Source of the DNA: Mycobacterium gordonae | GTDB lineage: Bacteria > Actinomycetota > Actinomycetes > Mycobacteriales > Mycobacteriaceae | DNA length: 64,000 nucleotides | Assembly: GCF_017086405.1 (NCBI RefSeq) | Contig: NZ_CP070973.1 | Span: 1,240,001 to 1,304,000 of the forward strand | Direction: 5' to 3' | Shown here: positions 24,718 through 37,074 of the stretch, piece after piece | Layout: each line of letters opens with the position of its first letter | Position numbering within the stretch: the stretch's first letter is position 1 | Program-made: the position numbers and the translations under genes | The notes under the pieces: generated by a model | Seen by the model: only the letters and a program-made list of their open reading frames with translations | Databases searched by the model: none | Told to the model about the DNA's origin: nothing

Positions 24718-25211
24718 CCGCCCTTGGTGATCTTGTTGTTGGGACCGATTTCGTTGATCTCCGGGTCGCCGTCTTTATAGGTGATGGTGTTGTCCATCCC
24801 CAGCACCGTGATGCGTTTAGTGACCTTGTCGACGGTGATCTTGTTCTTGGTGCCGCCGACGCTCACCGTCTCGCAGTTGCCGTTGACGGTCAGCGTGTTG
24901 TCCGACCCGGTCACATTGAGCGACTTACCCTCTTCGCAGGCAATCGTGGCGGTCTGCCCCATAGACGCGTAGACGACGGTGTCGCCCACCTGGACCGAAG
25001 TGCTCCCGGTCGGCAGGACACCGGTGCTGCTGGTCGTCTCCGCGGCCCCGCTGCTGGTGGTGGTCGACGACTTGGTCGAGGACGACGTGCTGCCCCCGGG
25101 CGGCCCGGCCGTAGAGCTGCAACCGGCCAGCCCCACGGCGGCGGCGACGGCCGCGGTTGCCAGAGCCGCGCCGGCCAGTCTGAAGGTGTTGGCAGTTCCG
25201 TTGGCGCGCAT
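24714..25211 (-). CDS. DUF3060 lipoprotein
   Basis: A 165-residue exported lipoprotein. From ATG at 25211 it has a charged N-terminus, a hydrophobic segment and the lipobox LAGC with lipidated Cys31. A Ser/Thr/Gly-rich linker (about 32-75) leads to a repetitive beta domain with short strands such as ITVDKVTKRITVLGMDNTITYKDGDP, the DUF3060 pattern. An upstream GTG (25247) would add 12 residues and bury the signal peptide, so it is rejected. It corresponds to Rv0679c and is downstream of a second DUF3060 gene, with which it probably forms an operon. Function is unknown; a surface role is likely. Confidence 0.88.
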   Translation of the reverse strand: MRANGTANTFRLAGAALATAAVAAAVGLAGCSSTAGPPGGSTSSSTKSSTTTSSGAAETTSSTGVLPTGSTSVQVGDTVVYASMGQTATIACEEGKSLNVTGSDNTLTVNGNCETVSVGGTKNKITVDKVTKRITVLGMDNTITYKDGDPEINEIGPNNKITKGG

Positions 25212-25257
25212 GGTTTCTCGATTCCTCTCGATTTTGGAAACTGTCACACTTGCCGGC

Positions 25258-25629
25258 TCAGGGCCCTACTCGCTGGATCCTGTTGACCATCCCCAGCTCG
25301 CGGCCGCGATCCCAGATGACGGGGTCGCCGTTCTTGAAGTACACGGTCCCGTCATAGCCGTACACGGTGATGTCGTTGACGACTGTGTCGGCGATGACCG
25401 TGTTGCCGGTCCCCATCATGGTGACCGCCCAGCAGCTGCCCTTGGCGGTGACGATGTTGTTGGTCCCGTTGACGATGAGGGTGGCGTCGCCACAGTCGAT
25501 CGTGGTCTCGACGCCCTGCCCGGTGATATGGGTGTCGCCGTTCTTGGCGTGTGCCGCAGGCGCGGCGGGTACGGCGACGACGCTCGCGGCGCAGACAGCC
25601 AGCGTTCCCACGGCGGTTGTCCATTTCAC
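25258..25629 (-). CDS. Secreted DUF3060 protein
   Basis: A 123-residue secreted protein. The signal peptide MKWTTAVGTLAVCAASVVAVPAAPAAHA ends at an Ala-X-Ala cleavage motif. The mature part carries the same beta repeat as its neighbour: IDCGDATLIVNGTNNIVTAKGSCWAVTMMGTGNTVIADTVVNDITVYGYDGTVYFKNGDPVI. Two cysteines may form a disulfide. It is the Rv0680c counterpart and probably the first gene of a two-gene operon with the DUF3060 lipoprotein 46 bases downstream. Ordinary size for the family. Confidence 0.88.
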   Translation of the reverse strand: MKWTTAVGTLAVCAASVVAVPAAPAAHAKNGDTHITGQGVETTIDCGDATLIVNGTNNIVTAKGSCWAVTMMGTGNTVIADTVVNDITVYGYDGTVYFKNGDPVIWDRGRELGMVNRIQRVGP

Positions 25630-25869
25630 TGCGGGCCCCCCTTCGTTGGGTGGGTGGTCTGCTCGATGAGACCTCGATTGAGATTACGTGTATCCAACTG
25701 CGCGACGACAGCCCATGTGCGCATTTCTTTTCCAAACAGCCAACGCGCCTGCCGCGACCTCGGAGCGCCCACCCTTCGACCCGGTGCGAGTCAACTAGAG
25801 TCATTAGTTATCTCTCACGTCACGCGAGCCCGGGCGCGCAGGGCCGGCCTATCGAAGGGTGAAACCGCC

Positions 25870-26514
25870 ATGGCAGCTCAGCCGGAGCCACCGTCCGGTG
25901 GTGGCCGTGCGCGCAGCGGGAAGTCGGGAGCCCGTCAAGCGAAGCTGAGCCGTGAGGGCATCGTCGACGGCGCCCTGACATTCCTGGACCGGGAGGGTTG
26001 GGACTCCCTGACGATCAATGCCCTGGCGACCCAATTGGGGACCAAGGGACCGTCGCTGTACAACCACGTGCACAGCCTCGAGGATCTGCGCCGTGCCGTA
26101 CGCATCCGGGTCATCGACGACATCATCACGATGCTCAACCGCGTGGGGGAGGGGCGCTCCCGTGACGACGCCGTCCTGGTGATGGCCGGCGCCTACCGCA
26201 GCTACGCACACCATCACCCCGGGAGGTACTCCGCATTCACCCGGATGCCACTCGGCGGTGACGACCCCGAATACACGGCGGTGACCCGGGGTGCGGCCGC
26301 ACCGGTCATCGCGGTGCTGTCCTCCTACGGCCTGCAGGGCGAGGAGGCTTTCTATGCGGCACTGGAGTTCTGGTCGGCGATGCACGGATTCGTACTGCTG
26401 GAGATGACCGGCGTGATGGACGAGATCGACACCGACGCCGTGTTCACCGACATGGTGCTGCGCCTGGCGGCCGGGATGGATCGGCGCACCGTGCAGGCGG
26501 CCGAGACGCCCTGA
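25870..26514 (+). CDS. TetR-family regulator (WHG-domain type)
   Basis: A 214-residue TetR protein (Rv0681 position). A Gly/Arg-rich N-terminus precedes the helix-turn-helix SREGIVDGALTFLDREGWDSLTINALATQLGTKGPSLYNHVHSLEDLRR. The ligand domain ends in the WHG-type motif FWSAMHGFVLLEMTG. ATG at 25870 is chosen because a longer open frame upstream overlaps the DUF3060 genes antisense and is not credible. It is divergent from the DUF3060 pair across 240 bases, and upstream of the str operon. Target unknown; the divergent exported proteins are candidates. Confidence 0.9.
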   Translation: MAAQPEPPSGGGRARSGKSGARQAKLSREGIVDGALTFLDREGWDSLTINALATQLGTKGPSLYNHVHSLEDLRRAVRIRVIDDIITMLNRVGEGRSRDDAVLVMAGAYRSYAHHHPGRYSAFTRMPLGGDDPEYTAVTRGAAAPVIAVLSSYGLQGEEAFYAALEFWSAMHGFVLLEMTGVMDEIDTDAVFTDMVLRLAAGMDRRTVQAAETP

Positions 26515-26556
26515 CGCGGGCCGGAGACCGGCCGGGACGACCGCGCGGAGGCGCTT

Positions 26557-26586
26557 TTGACCTGCCAGACTCCGGACGGGTATTGT
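26557..26586 (+). promoter_or_regulatory. str operon promoter
   Basis: TTGACC (26557-26562), an 18-base spacer and TATTGT (26581-26586) give a good sigma-A promoter. The 5' leader to rpsL would be about 220 bases; no gene is seen in it. Confidence 0.7.
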
Positions 26587-26813
26587 GGGACCTCGTGCCT
26601 GGCGGCTAACGACGCCTGAAGTAGGGGGCGTAAATGCCGGGCCAATTCGCGTGTCCACAGTGCAACGGATGATCGATTCCGGGCAAACGCATGCGACACG
26701 CCCGGCCGCGGGGTGATGAAGTTATTCCGCGGAGGGGCATAACTGCAGTACAGGAACTTTTGAACAGCGCACTCGATAAGCACCACAAGAACAGCAACAC
26801 AGAAAGCCGGTAG

Positions 26814-27188
26814 ATGCCAACCATCCAGCAGCTGGTCCGAAAGGGTCGTCGCGACAAGATCGCCAAGGTCAAAACCGCGGCTCTGAAAGGCAGCCCGCAG
26901 CGTCGTGGCGTATGCACCCGCGTGTACACCACCACTCCGAAGAAGCCGAACTCGGCGCTTCGGAAGGTTGCCCGTGTGAAGCTGACGAGTCAGGTAGAGG
27001 TCACGGCCTACATCCCGGGCGAGGGCCACAACCTGCAGGAGCACTCGATGGTGCTGGTGCGCGGCGGCCGGGTGAAGGACCTGCCCGGTGTGCGCTACAA
27101 GATCATCCGCGGCTCGCTGGACACCCAGGGTGTCAAGAACCGCAAGCAGGCTCGCAGCCGCTATGGCGCCAAGAAGGAGAAGAGCTAA
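26814..27188 (+). CDS. rpsL: 30S ribosomal protein S12
   Basis: A 124-residue S12, part of the decoding centre and the main target of streptomycin resistance mutations. Lys43 ([11 protein letters not shown]) and Lys88 ([10 protein letters not shown]) are wild type, so the sequence predicts no ribosomal streptomycin resistance from this gene. First gene of rpsL-rpsG-fusA-tuf; its TAA overlaps the rpsG ATG (TAATG). The long leader and promoter upstream are typical for the str operon. Confidence 0.99.
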
Positions 27189-27658
27189 TGCCGCGCAAGG
27201 GGCCCGCGCCCAAGCGTCCGTTGGTCAACGACCCGGTCTACGGGTCGCAGCTGGTCACCCAGTTGGTGAACAAAGTTCTGCTGAAGGGGAAGAAATCGCT
27301 GGCTGAGCGCATTGTCTATGGTGCGCTCGAGCAGGCCCGCGACAAGACCGGCACCGACCCCGTCATCACCCTCAAGCGTGCTCTCGACAACGTCAAGCCG
27401 GCGCTGGAGGTCCGCAGCCGCCGCGTCGGTGGCGCCACCTACCAGGTGCCCGTCGAGGTGCGCCCGGACCGGTCCACCACGCTGGCGCTGCGCTGGCTCG
27501 TCAGCTTCTCTCGGCAGCGCCGCGAGAAGACGATGGTCGAGCGCCTGGCCAACGAGATCCTGGACGCCAGTAACGGCCTGGGTGCCTCCGTCAAACGACG
27601 TGAGGACACCCACAAGATGGCCGAGGCAAACCGCGCCTTCGCGCACTATCGCTGGTGA
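27188..27658 (+). CDS. rpsG: 30S ribosomal protein S7
   Basis: A 156-residue S7, primary binder of the 16S rRNA 3' domain. Recognisable segments are [51 protein letters not shown] and [20 protein letters not shown] at 27188 overlaps the rpsL stop, so translation is coupled. fusA follows after 68 bases. Typical length. Confidence 0.99.
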   Translation: MPRKGPAPKRPLVNDPVYGSQLVTQLVNKVLLKGKKSLAERIVYGALEQARDKTGTDPVITLKRALDNVKPALEVRSRRVGGATYQVPVEVRPDRSTTLALRWLVSFSRQRREKTMVERLANEILDASNGLGASVKRREDTHKMAEANRAFAHYRW

Positions 27659-27726
27659 CGGCTTCCAGCGGGACCCGCTGGCGCATCCGATAGTCAACTG
27701 AGCAACGAAAGAGTGGGAAGACTTCT

Positions 27727-29832
27727 GTGGCACAGAAGGACGTGCTGACCGACCTCACGAAGGTCCGCAACATCGGCATCATGGCGCACATCGACGCCGG
27801 CAAGACCACGACGACCGAGCGCATCCTCTACTACACCGGCATCAGCTACAAGATCGGTGAGGTTCACGACGGCGCAGCCACGATGGACTGGATGGAGCAG
27901 GAGCAGGAGCGGGGTATCACCATCACCTCCGCGGCCACCACCTGCTTCTGGAACGACAACCAGATCAACATCATCGACACCCCCGGACACGTCGACTTCA
28001 CCGTCGAGGTGGAGCGCTCGCTGCGCGTCCTGGACGGCGCCGTCGCGGTGTTCGACGGCAAGGAAGGCGTCGAGCCCCAGTCCGAGCAGGTCTGGCGCCA
28101 GGCCGACAAGTACGACGTGCCGCGCATTTGCTTCGTCAACAAGATGGACAAGATCGGCGCCGACTTCTACTTCTCCGTGCGGACGATGGAGGAGCGGCTC
28201 GGCGCCAACGTCATTCCGATCCAGCTGCCGGTCGGCTCCGAAGGCGACTTCGAGGGCGTCGTCGACCTGGTCGAGATGAAGGCCAAGGTGTGGAGCGCCG
28301 AGGCCAAGCTGGGGGAGAAGTACGACGTCGTCGATATCCCCGCCGATCTTCAGGAGAAGGCCGACGAGTATCGCACCAAGCTGATCGAGGCCGTCGCCGA
28401 GACCGACGAGGAACTGCTGGAGAAGTACCTCGGCGGGGAAGAGTTGACCGTCGCCGAGATCAAGGGCGCGATCCGCAAGCTGACCATCAGCTCGGAGGCG
28501 TACCCGGTGCTGTGCGGCAGCGCGTTCAAGAACAAGGGTGTGCAGCCGATGCTGGACGCCGTCATCGATTACCTGCCCTCGCCGCTGGACGTGCCGGCTG
28601 CCGTCGGTCACCCGCCCGGCAAGGAGGACGAGGAGATCGTCCGCAAGCCGTCCACCGACGAGCCGTTCTCGGCGCTGGCGTTCAAGGTTGCGACACACCC
28701 CTTCTTCGGCAAGCTCACCTATGTCCGGGTGTACTCGGGCAAGGTCGACTCCGGCTCGCAGGTCATCAACGCCACCAAGGGCAAGAAGGAGCGTCTGGGC
28801 AAGCTCTTCCAGATGCACTCCAACAAGGAAAACCCGGTGGAGACCGCATCCGCGGGACACATCTACGCGGTGATCGGTCTCAAGGACACCACCACCGGTG
28901 ACACCCTGGCCGACCCGAACAACCAGATCGTGCTCGAGTCCATGACGTTCCCGGACCCGGTCATCGAGGTGGCGATCGAGCCGAAGACCAAGAGCGACCA
29001 GGAGAAGTTGAGCCTGTCGATCCAGAAGCTCGCCGAAGAGGACCCCACCTTCAAGGTGCACCTGGACCAGGAGACCGGTCAGACCGTGATCGGCGGCATG
29101 GGCGAGTTGCACCTGGACATCCTGGTGGACCGCATGCGCCGCGAGTTCAAGGTCGAGGCCAACGTCGGCAAGCCGCAGGTGGCCTACAAGGAGACCATCC
29201 GCCGCAAGGTGGAGAACGTCGAGTTCACCCACAAGAAGCAGACCGGTGGTTCCGGTCAGTTCGCCAAGGTCCAGGTCACCCTGGAGCCGTTCGTCAGCGA
29301 GGACGGTGCGACCTACGAGTTCGAGAGCAAGGTCACCGGTGGGCGCATTCCGCGGGAGTACATCCCGTCGGTAGACGCCGGTGCGCAGGACGCCATGCAG
29401 TACGGCGTGCTGGCCGGCTACCCGCTGGTGAACCTCAAGCTCACCTTGCTCGACGGCGCCTTCCACGAGGTCGACTCCTCGGAGATGGCGTTCAAGATCG
29501 CCGGTTCGCAGGTGCTGAAAAAGGCTGCGGCGCAAGCCCAGCCGGTCATCCTGGAACCGATCATGGCCGTCGAGGTCACCACGCCCGAGGACTACATGGG
29601 TGACGTGATCGGCGACCTGAACTCCCGCCGTGGCCAGATCCAGGCCATGGAGGAGCGGGCAGGGGCACGTGTCGTCAAGGCGCACGTTCCGTTGTCGGAG
29701 ATGTTCGGCTACGTCGGCGACCTGCGGTCCAAGACTCAAGGCCGGGCGAACTACTCCATGGTGTTCGACTCGTACTCCGAAGTTCCGGCGAACGTGTCGA
29801 AGGAAATCATCGCGAAGGCGACGGGCGAATAG
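27727..29832 (+). CDS. fusA: Elongation factor G
   Basis: A 701-residue translocase GTPase. G1 is [12 protein letters not shown], followed by the switch [12 protein letters not shown]3 [16 protein letters not shown], and G4 [10 protein letters not shown]. Domains II to V follow ([16 protein letters not shown] marks domain [25 protein letters not shown] domain V). GTG start preceded by GGGAAG. It is the str-operon copy (fusA1), between rpsG and tuf. Moves tRNA and mRNA through the ribosome; fusidic acid target. Confidence 0.99.
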   Translation: MAQKDVLTDLTKVRNIGIMAHIDAGKTTTTERILYYTGISYKIGEVHDGAATMDWMEQEQERGITITSAATTCFWNDNQINIIDTPGHVDFTVEVERSLRVLDGAVAVFDGKEGVEPQSEQVWRQADKYDVPRICFVNKMDKIGADFYFSVRTMEERLGANVIPIQLPVGSEGDFEGVVDLVEMKAKVWSAEAKLGEKYDVVDIPADLQEKADEYRTKLIEAVAETDEELLEKYLGGEELTVAEIKGAIRKLTISSEAYPVLCGSAFKNKGVQPMLDAVIDYLPSPLDVPAAVGHPPGKEDEEIVRKPSTDEPFSALAFKVATHPFFGKLTYVRVYSGKVDSGSQVINATKGKKERLGKLFQMHSNKENPVETASAGHIYAVIGLKDTTTGDTLADPNNQIVLESMTFPDPVIEVAIEPKTKSDQEKLSLSIQKLAEEDPTFKVHLDQETGQTVIGGMGELHLDILVDRMRREFKVEANVGKPQVAYKETIRRKVENVEFTHKKQTGGSGQFAKVQVTLEPFVSEDGATYEFESKVTGGRIPREYIPSVDAGAQDAMQYGVLAGYPLVNLKLTLLDGAFHEVDSSEMAFKIAGSQVLKKAAAQAQPVILEPIMAVEVTTPEDYMGDVIGDLNSRRGQIQAMEERAGARVVKAHVPLSEMFGYVGDLRSKTQGRANYSMVFDSYSEVPANVSKEIIAKATGE

Positions 29833-29935
29833 GGCCGGCAAGCCTGCGAGTAGGCTGACGCGGTTAGCACCGCGGCAAAACCAAGAAAAATCAACACTGC
29901 TTTTTTAAGCACCAACAGTCCAGGAGGACAACAAA

Positions 29936-31126
<1,191 letters not shown>

Positions 31127-31152
31127 CCGGTTACTGCGCGAGCAGACGGAGA

Positions 31153-31185
31153 AGCCCCCGAAAACCTCGGTTTTCGGGGGCTTTC
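31153..31185 (+). terminator. Rho-independent-like terminator after tuf
   Basis: AGCCCCCGAAAACC (31153-31166) and GGTTTTCGGGGGCT (31169-31182) are perfect 14-base arms with a two-base loop, followed by TTC. It closes the str operon. Confidence 0.88.
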
Positions 31186-31289
31186 ACGTCTGATCGGTGC
31201 GTCAACTTGTGATCGGTAAAGGCCGGGCCGAGCGCTACTCTGACATCATCTTTCGGGCACCTGGCCCGGATCCAGTGAGGGGAAAGCAC

Positions 31290-32970
<1,681 letters not shown>

Positions 32971-32995
32971 TTGTCGACCGTGCTATGAACTCCAC

Positions 32996-34177
32996 GTGAG
33001 CACACACGGAATCGTGATCGTCGGCGGCGGGCTGGCCGCCGCCCGGACGGCCGAGCAGCTGCGCCGCGCGGAGTACGCCGGCCCCATCACCATCGTCAGC
33101 GACGAGGTGCATCTGCCCTACGATCGGCCGCCGCTGTCCAAAGAGGTGCTGCGCAGCGAGGTCGACGACACGGCCCTCAAGCCGCGGGAGTGGTACGACG
33201 AGAAGGACGTCACCCTGCGTCTAGGCCAGGCGGCCACCGGCGTCGACACCGCGGCGCAGACCGTGACGCTGGCCGACGGAACCTCGCTGGGCTATGACGA
33301 ACTCGTCGTCGCGACCGGTCTGGTGCCGCGCCGGATCCCGAGCCTGCCCGATCTGAACGGCATTCGGGTGCTGCGGTCGTTCGACGAGTGCATGGCGTTG
33401 CGCACCCACGCGTCCGCCGCCAAGAAGGCGGTGGTGATCGGCGCGGGTTTCATCGGTTGTGAGGTGGCGGCCAGCCTTCGCGGCCTGGGTGTGGAGGTGG
33501 TTCTGGTGGAGCCGCAGCCGACGCCGTTGGCGTCGGTGCTCGGTGAGCAGATCGGCGCGCTGGTCACCCGGCTACACCGCGACGAGGGCGTCGATGTGCG
33601 CACCGGCATCGGGGTGGCCGAGGTCCGGGGAGAGGGTCACGTCGACGCCGTGGTGCTCAGCGACGGTGCGGAGGTCCCCGCCGATCTCGTCGTGGTCGGC
33701 ATCGGCTCGCACCCGGCCACCGACTGGCTCGAGGGCAGCGGTATCGAGGTCGACAACGGGGTCGTCTGCGACGAGGCCGGCCGCACCAGCGCCCCGCACG
33801 TCTGGGCCCTGGGCGATGTCGCATCCTGGCGTGATGCCACGGGACACCAGGTGCGGGTAGAACATTGGAGCAACGTTGCCGACCAGACGCGGGTGGTGGT
33901 TCCCGCGATGCTGGGTCGCGAGGTGCCGTCGACCGTCGTCGTCCCGTACTTCTGGAGCGACCAGTACGACGTCAAGATTCAGTGTCTGGGCGAACCCGAA
34001 GCCACCGACACCGTGCACATCGTCGAGGACGACGGGCGCAAGTTCCTGGCGTACTACGAGCGCGACGGCGCGCTGGTCGGCGTGGTCGGTGGTGGACTGC
34101 CCGGCAAGGTGATGAAGGTGCGCGCCAAAGTCGCTGCCGCGGTGCCGATTTCGGAGATGCTGGACGCCGACGGTTAG
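32996..34177 (+). CDS. FAD-dependent ferredoxin/rubredoxin reductase-like oxidoreductase
   Basis: A 393-residue pyridine nucleotide-disulfide-type flavoprotein, probably transferring electrons from NAD(P)H to a ferredoxin. The FAD site is IVIVGGGLAAARTAEQL near residue 5. The NAD site is VVIGAGFIGCEVAASLRGLGVEVVLVEP. The family segments LPYDRPPLSKEVL and VWALGDVA are present, and a reductase C-terminal domain follows (WSNVADQTRVV, FWSDQYDVKIQ). GTG at 32996 lies 6 bases after TATGAA (32984-32989), suggesting a leaderless start. Rv0688 counterpart. With the SDR it may serve mycofactocin-linked redox or a P450 system; no ferredoxin gene is adjacent. Confidence 0.9.
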   Translation: MSTHGIVIVGGGLAAARTAEQLRRAEYAGPITIVSDEVHLPYDRPPLSKEVLRSEVDDTALKPREWYDEKDVTLRLGQAATGVDTAAQTVTLADGTSLGYDELVVATGLVPRRIPSLPDLNGIRVLRSFDECMALRTHASAAKKAVVIGAGFIGCEVAASLRGLGVEVVLVEPQPTPLASVLGEQIGALVTRLHRDEGVDVRTGIGVAEVRGEGHVDAVVLSDGAEVPADLVVVGIGSHPATDWLEGSGIEVDNGVVCDEAGRTSAPHVWALGDVASWRDATGHQVRVEHWSNVADQTRVVVPAMLGREVPSTVVVPYFWSDQYDVKIQCLGEPEATDTVHIVEDDGRKFLAYYERDGALVGVVGGGLPGKVMKVRAKVAAAVPISEMLDADG

Positions 34178-35445
34178 AACTGCCCCAGATAGAACCGCGA
34201 GCCCTGGTCGTCGGTGCATTCCGCGGACAGGCCATAGGGCTGGCGTGACGGCTCGTCTAACACGGTGCCGCCCGCCTCGCGCACCCGGGCCACCGCGGCG
34301 TCGATGTCCTCGACGGTCCACATCGGCACGGTGGCGCGACGCGGGCTCCCGCCCGCCGCACCCGACATCGGGTGAGCGTCGCGCACTTGCCACCCGTCGG
34401 TCACGCGGCCGGGCTCGAAAGCCCAGCCCAGCACCCGCCCATAGAAGTCCCGGAAGCCCGACGATTCCGGCACGTTGTAGGTCAGGTAGGACAACTCGCC
34501 CGGGCCAGATCCGTTGAGTTGTGGTCGTTTCCAGCCGAGGGCCGGTTCGAACACCGCGAACGGCGCGCCCTGTGCGTCGGTGGCGTCCAGGGTGACGCCG
34601 TGTTCGGTGCGACGGGTTTCGCCCACGGATCCGCCGGCCGCGAGGATCGCGGCGCGCGCGACCGCCACGTCGCTGACGGCGTAGCCGCAGAACAGGCTCG
34701 GCTCGGCGGCCGTGCCGATGTCGGTGGGCAGTTCGGTGCTGATCACCCGATGCGAGGCCGTGTCGACGGTCCAGCCCAGCACGTGTCGGTAGAACGCGGC
34801 GGCACGCTCGGCGTCGGGCACCCGCATACAGATGTAGCCGAGGTCGCCTTGCCGGATAGCGGCGGCCGGGTCGGCGACCGGACCGGTGAGCATCCAGCGG
34901 TGACCGAACGGGTCCACGACGGTCGCGTTGCGCGAGCCGTGGCCCTCGTAGGGTTCACGCTGCACCGTCGCGCCGTGTTCACGGGCCCGTCGCAGGACGG
35001 CATCGGTGTCGGCGACGTGCAGCATCAGGCTGACCGACACCGCTCCCGGCTCGGGACCCCGCAGTCCCAACTCGGGGTACTCGTCGGCCAGATACAGCAC
35101 GCCGTCGCCGATCTCGAGCTCGGCGTGCCCGATTCGGCCATCGTCCATCACGATCGGCTCACCCACCACCGCGGCGCCGAATGCCGCCGCGTACCAGTCG
35201 ATCGCGGCGCGCGCGTCCCGCACGGTCAAATACGGGAGTGCAGCGGGACGGGGAGCCGCCGCAGTCGCCGCGGACAGATCGGCAATAGTTGCTCTCGAAA
35301 CGGCGGTGGTGCCACTCATGACAACTCCTTCGGGTAGTGACAGTGCGGACTCCAGCCGCCGACGCAACCGCGCGGCGAAGCCCGGATCGGGTTGTACCGG
35401 AGGGTCCTCGGTGTGCAGCACGTAGAGCGGATCGCGCTCACTCAT
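34174..35445 (-). CDS. Triple VOC/glyoxalase-domain protein, ECF partner
   Basis: A 423-residue protein with an N-terminal helix (PDPGFAARLRRRLESALSLP) followed by three vicinal-oxygen-chelate domains at about residues 60-190, 200-300 and 315-423. Each carries the VOC fold (AIDWYAAAFGAAVVGEPIVMDDGRIGHAELEIGDGVLYLAD; AAAFYRHVLGW; FRDFYGRVLGWAFEPG). Metal residues are incomplete, as in many regulatory VOC proteins. ATG at 35445 is chosen because it overlaps the ECF sigma gene by 8 bases (stop at 35438), so translation is coupled. A longer upstream frame overlaps the sigma gene and is rejected. It may act as a sensor or resistance protein for the sigma factor, by analogy with ECF systems fused or linked to small-molecule-binding domains. 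Confidence 0.87.
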   Translation of the reverse strand: MSERDPLYVLHTEDPPVQPDPGFAARLRRRLESALSLPEGVVMSGTTAVSRATIADLSAATAAAPRPAALPYLTVRDARAAIDWYAAAFGAAVVGEPIVMDDGRIGHAELEIGDGVLYLADEYPELGLRGPEPGAVSVSLMLHVADTDAVLRRAREHGATVQREPYEGHGSRNATVVDPFGHRWMLTGPVADPAAAIRQGDLGYICMRVPDAERAAAFYRHVLGWTVDTASHRVISTELPTDIGTAAEPSLFCGYAVSDVAVARAAILAAGGSVGETRRTEHGVTLDATDAQGAPFAVFEPALGWKRPQLNGSGPGELSYLTYNVPESSGFRDFYGRVLGWAFEPGRVTDGWQVRDAHPMSGAAGGSPRRATVPMWTVEDIDAAVARVREAGGTVLDEPSRQPYGLSAECTDDQGSRFYLGQF

Positions 35446-35953
35446 GACGTGCCCCTTCCGGATACTCTTTGCGGAACGCCCTTTTGGCGCGCACCAGCAG
35501 CGCCTCGGTGGCGTGCACGGTCCGCCCGAGCAGTGCGGCGCATTCACCGACACTGCAGTCGTCCATGTATCTGAGGACGAGCACCGCGCGGTGTGGGTCG
35601 CTCAGCCTGGTTAGCACGCTCTCGGCGACCATCCGGTCTAACTCGGCGTCCCAGTCGTCAGCTGGACCTACCGGTTCGGGCGGCTCGGCCATCGGCACGG
35701 TGTCCCGCCGGCGCCGGTAATGGTCGGCCAGCTTGTGTCGCGCCACTCCCATCAGCCACGGCATGGCAATCGGTGGGGTATCGATTCTGCGTGCCGCGTC
35801 CATCCCGGCGAGGAAGGTCTCCGAGGTCAAGTCCTCCGCCGTCCCCCGATCGCCGCAACGGCGCACGAAGTAGCCGTATACCACCGGCAGCGCGTCGTCG
35901 TACAGCGCCAGCAGCGCGCCGACGGCGTCGCGACGGTGCGGTTGGGCGCTCAC
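35438..35953 (-). CDS. ECF sigma factor
   Basis: A 171-residue extracytoplasmic-function sigma factor. Region 2 is LLALYDDALPVVYGYFVRRCGDRGTAEDLTSETFLAGMDAARR and region 4 is LSDPHRAVLVLRYMDDCSVGECAALLGRTVHATEALLVRAKRAFRK. No anti-sigma gene is near; the partner is the overlapping VOC protein. GTG start at 35953. Directly upstream is a GGAAAG-N16-CGTCGG sequence (35984-36011) in the ECF promoter form, suggesting autoregulation. It is likely an environment-sensing regulator of the VOC gene. In M. tuberculosis the same gap holds only a small unrelated gene, to my memory. Confidence 0.88.
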   Translation of the reverse strand: MSAQPHRRDAVGALLALYDDALPVVYGYFVRRCGDRGTAEDLTSETFLAGMDAARRIDTPPIAMPWLMGVARHKLADHYRRRRDTVPMAEPPEPVGPADDWDAELDRMVAESVLTRLSDPHRAVLVLRYMDDCSVGECAALLGRTVHATEALLVRAKRAFRKEYPEGARHE

Positions 35954-35983
35954 ATCTTGAATGTCGTCGCGGCGGCCCGAATT

Positions 35984-36011
35984 CCGACGGGGTCAGCTGA
36001 AATTTCTTTCC
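35984..36011 (-). promoter_or_regulatory. ECF-type promoter for the sigma-VOC pair
   Basis: Reading the minus strand, GGAAAG (36011-36006), a 16-base spacer and CGTCGG (35989-35984) match the ECF -35 GGAA / -10 CGTC form. The -10 lies about 30 bases before the sigma start. No SigA-like alternative is visible. Confidence 0.6.
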
Positions 36012-36017
36012 GGCGGA

Positions 36018-37067
36018 TCACTGCCAGCACACCGGTGCGCCGTGGGCATGGGATTCCGCCAGCATCCGCTCCTCGCCGCCGGGCCACCTCGTGGCCCGCA
36101 CCAAGAAGGTCAGTCTGCCGTCGGGTCCCTCTCGCGCCGGCTCGAGCGTCAGATGCGCCAACGGTTTACGCCCATCCGCCTGAACCGCCAGCCCGTCGAT
36201 ACCGGCGCGCACCGCCGCGCGCTCCTCGGCGGACAGGTACTGCCAGGTGATCGAATGCCACAGCACGGTCAGCGTCCCTTCGGCCAGGTCGAGGCCGGCG
36301 ACCGCTTCCGCCGCGGTCCTGCGCTCGAGGCGCGCCGGCACTTCGTGGGCCACCGCGATGGCGCCCCGCACCCGATGCAACCGGGCGTGCTGGTCGGGCC
36401 ACACGTAGCTGAGCACGGTCAGCTCGCCGTCGGGTTCGGTGACATCGATCGGCGCGATGTCGTATCCGCGGCGTTCGATGATCTGCAGCGGGCCGCCCGG
36501 GGGGAGCTCGCCATGCCATGCGTCGTCGATCACCACCGGCGAATCCGCCGGGCCCCACTGGTTACCGGCGTACCGGTAGTGGTACCGATCGGCGCGCAGG
36601 TTCAGGCCAGCGCTGGTACCGATCTCGAAAAGCCTTATCGGCATTCGTAATTCGCTGTTGAGATGCAGCAGGCCACCGATCAGCGCGGCCGACCGGCCCA
36701 CCTCGTTGGTCTGCGGCGGACAGCGCAGCGCCGCCCGCAGCACGTCGGGCCGTATGCCGGCGACCCGCAGGATCTCGGGCCACGCGGCCCGGGCGTCCCA
36801 GTTGCCGCCGGTGCTGGGGTACCACCCGCGCAACTGCGCGGCCCGGCCGTCGAGCACCATCCGGTGCAGGCCACCAAGCAACCGCAGCGGCACCGCCTGA
36901 CCCGACGACGCCTGCTCCTGCCCGTCGAGGATCCCGGCGAATACGCCGCCCGATTCCACGTCGGCCGCCACCAGCTCGAAGAGTTCGCCGTACATCGCCG
37001 ACCCGGATCGCGCACAGAACCGACCCTGCGAGCGCAGGGTGTGCAGCAGATGGTCCACCTGGCTCAA
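36018..37067 (-). CDS. DUF2332 family protein
   Basis: A 349-residue protein (Rv0690c-type) of unknown function. Its DUF2332 signatures are RLFEIGTSAGLNLRADRYHYRYAGNQWGP (a GxSAG loop) and SYVWPDQHARLHRVRGAIAVA, with AEGTLTVLWHSITWQYL near the C-terminus. It is wholly cytosolic by appearance. Start TTG at 37067 follows GGAGTGAG with 8-9 bases spacing; GTG at 37058 is an alternative, and the longer frame starting at 37154 overlaps mftR and is rejected. The stop of mftR lies 8 bases upstream, so mftR and this gene probably form one transcript on the minus strand. Confidence 0.8.
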   Translation of the reverse strand: MSQVDHLLHTLRSQGRFCARSGSAMYGELFELVAADVESGGVFAGILDGQEQASSGQAVPLRLLGGLHRMVLDGRAAQLRGWYPSTGGNWDARAAWPEILRVAGIRPDVLRAALRCPPQTNEVGRSAALIGGLLHLNSELRMPIRLFEIGTSAGLNLRADRYHYRYAGNQWGPADSPVVIDDAWHGELPPGGPLQIIERRGYDIAPIDVTEPDGELTVLSYVWPDQHARLHRVRGAIAVAHEVPARLERRTAAEAVAGLDLAEGTLTVLWHSITWQYLSAEERAAVRAGIDGLAVQADGRKPLAHLTLEPAREGPDGRLTFLVRATRWPGGEERMLAESHAHGAPVCWQ

Positions 37068-37074
37068 ATGTCGC

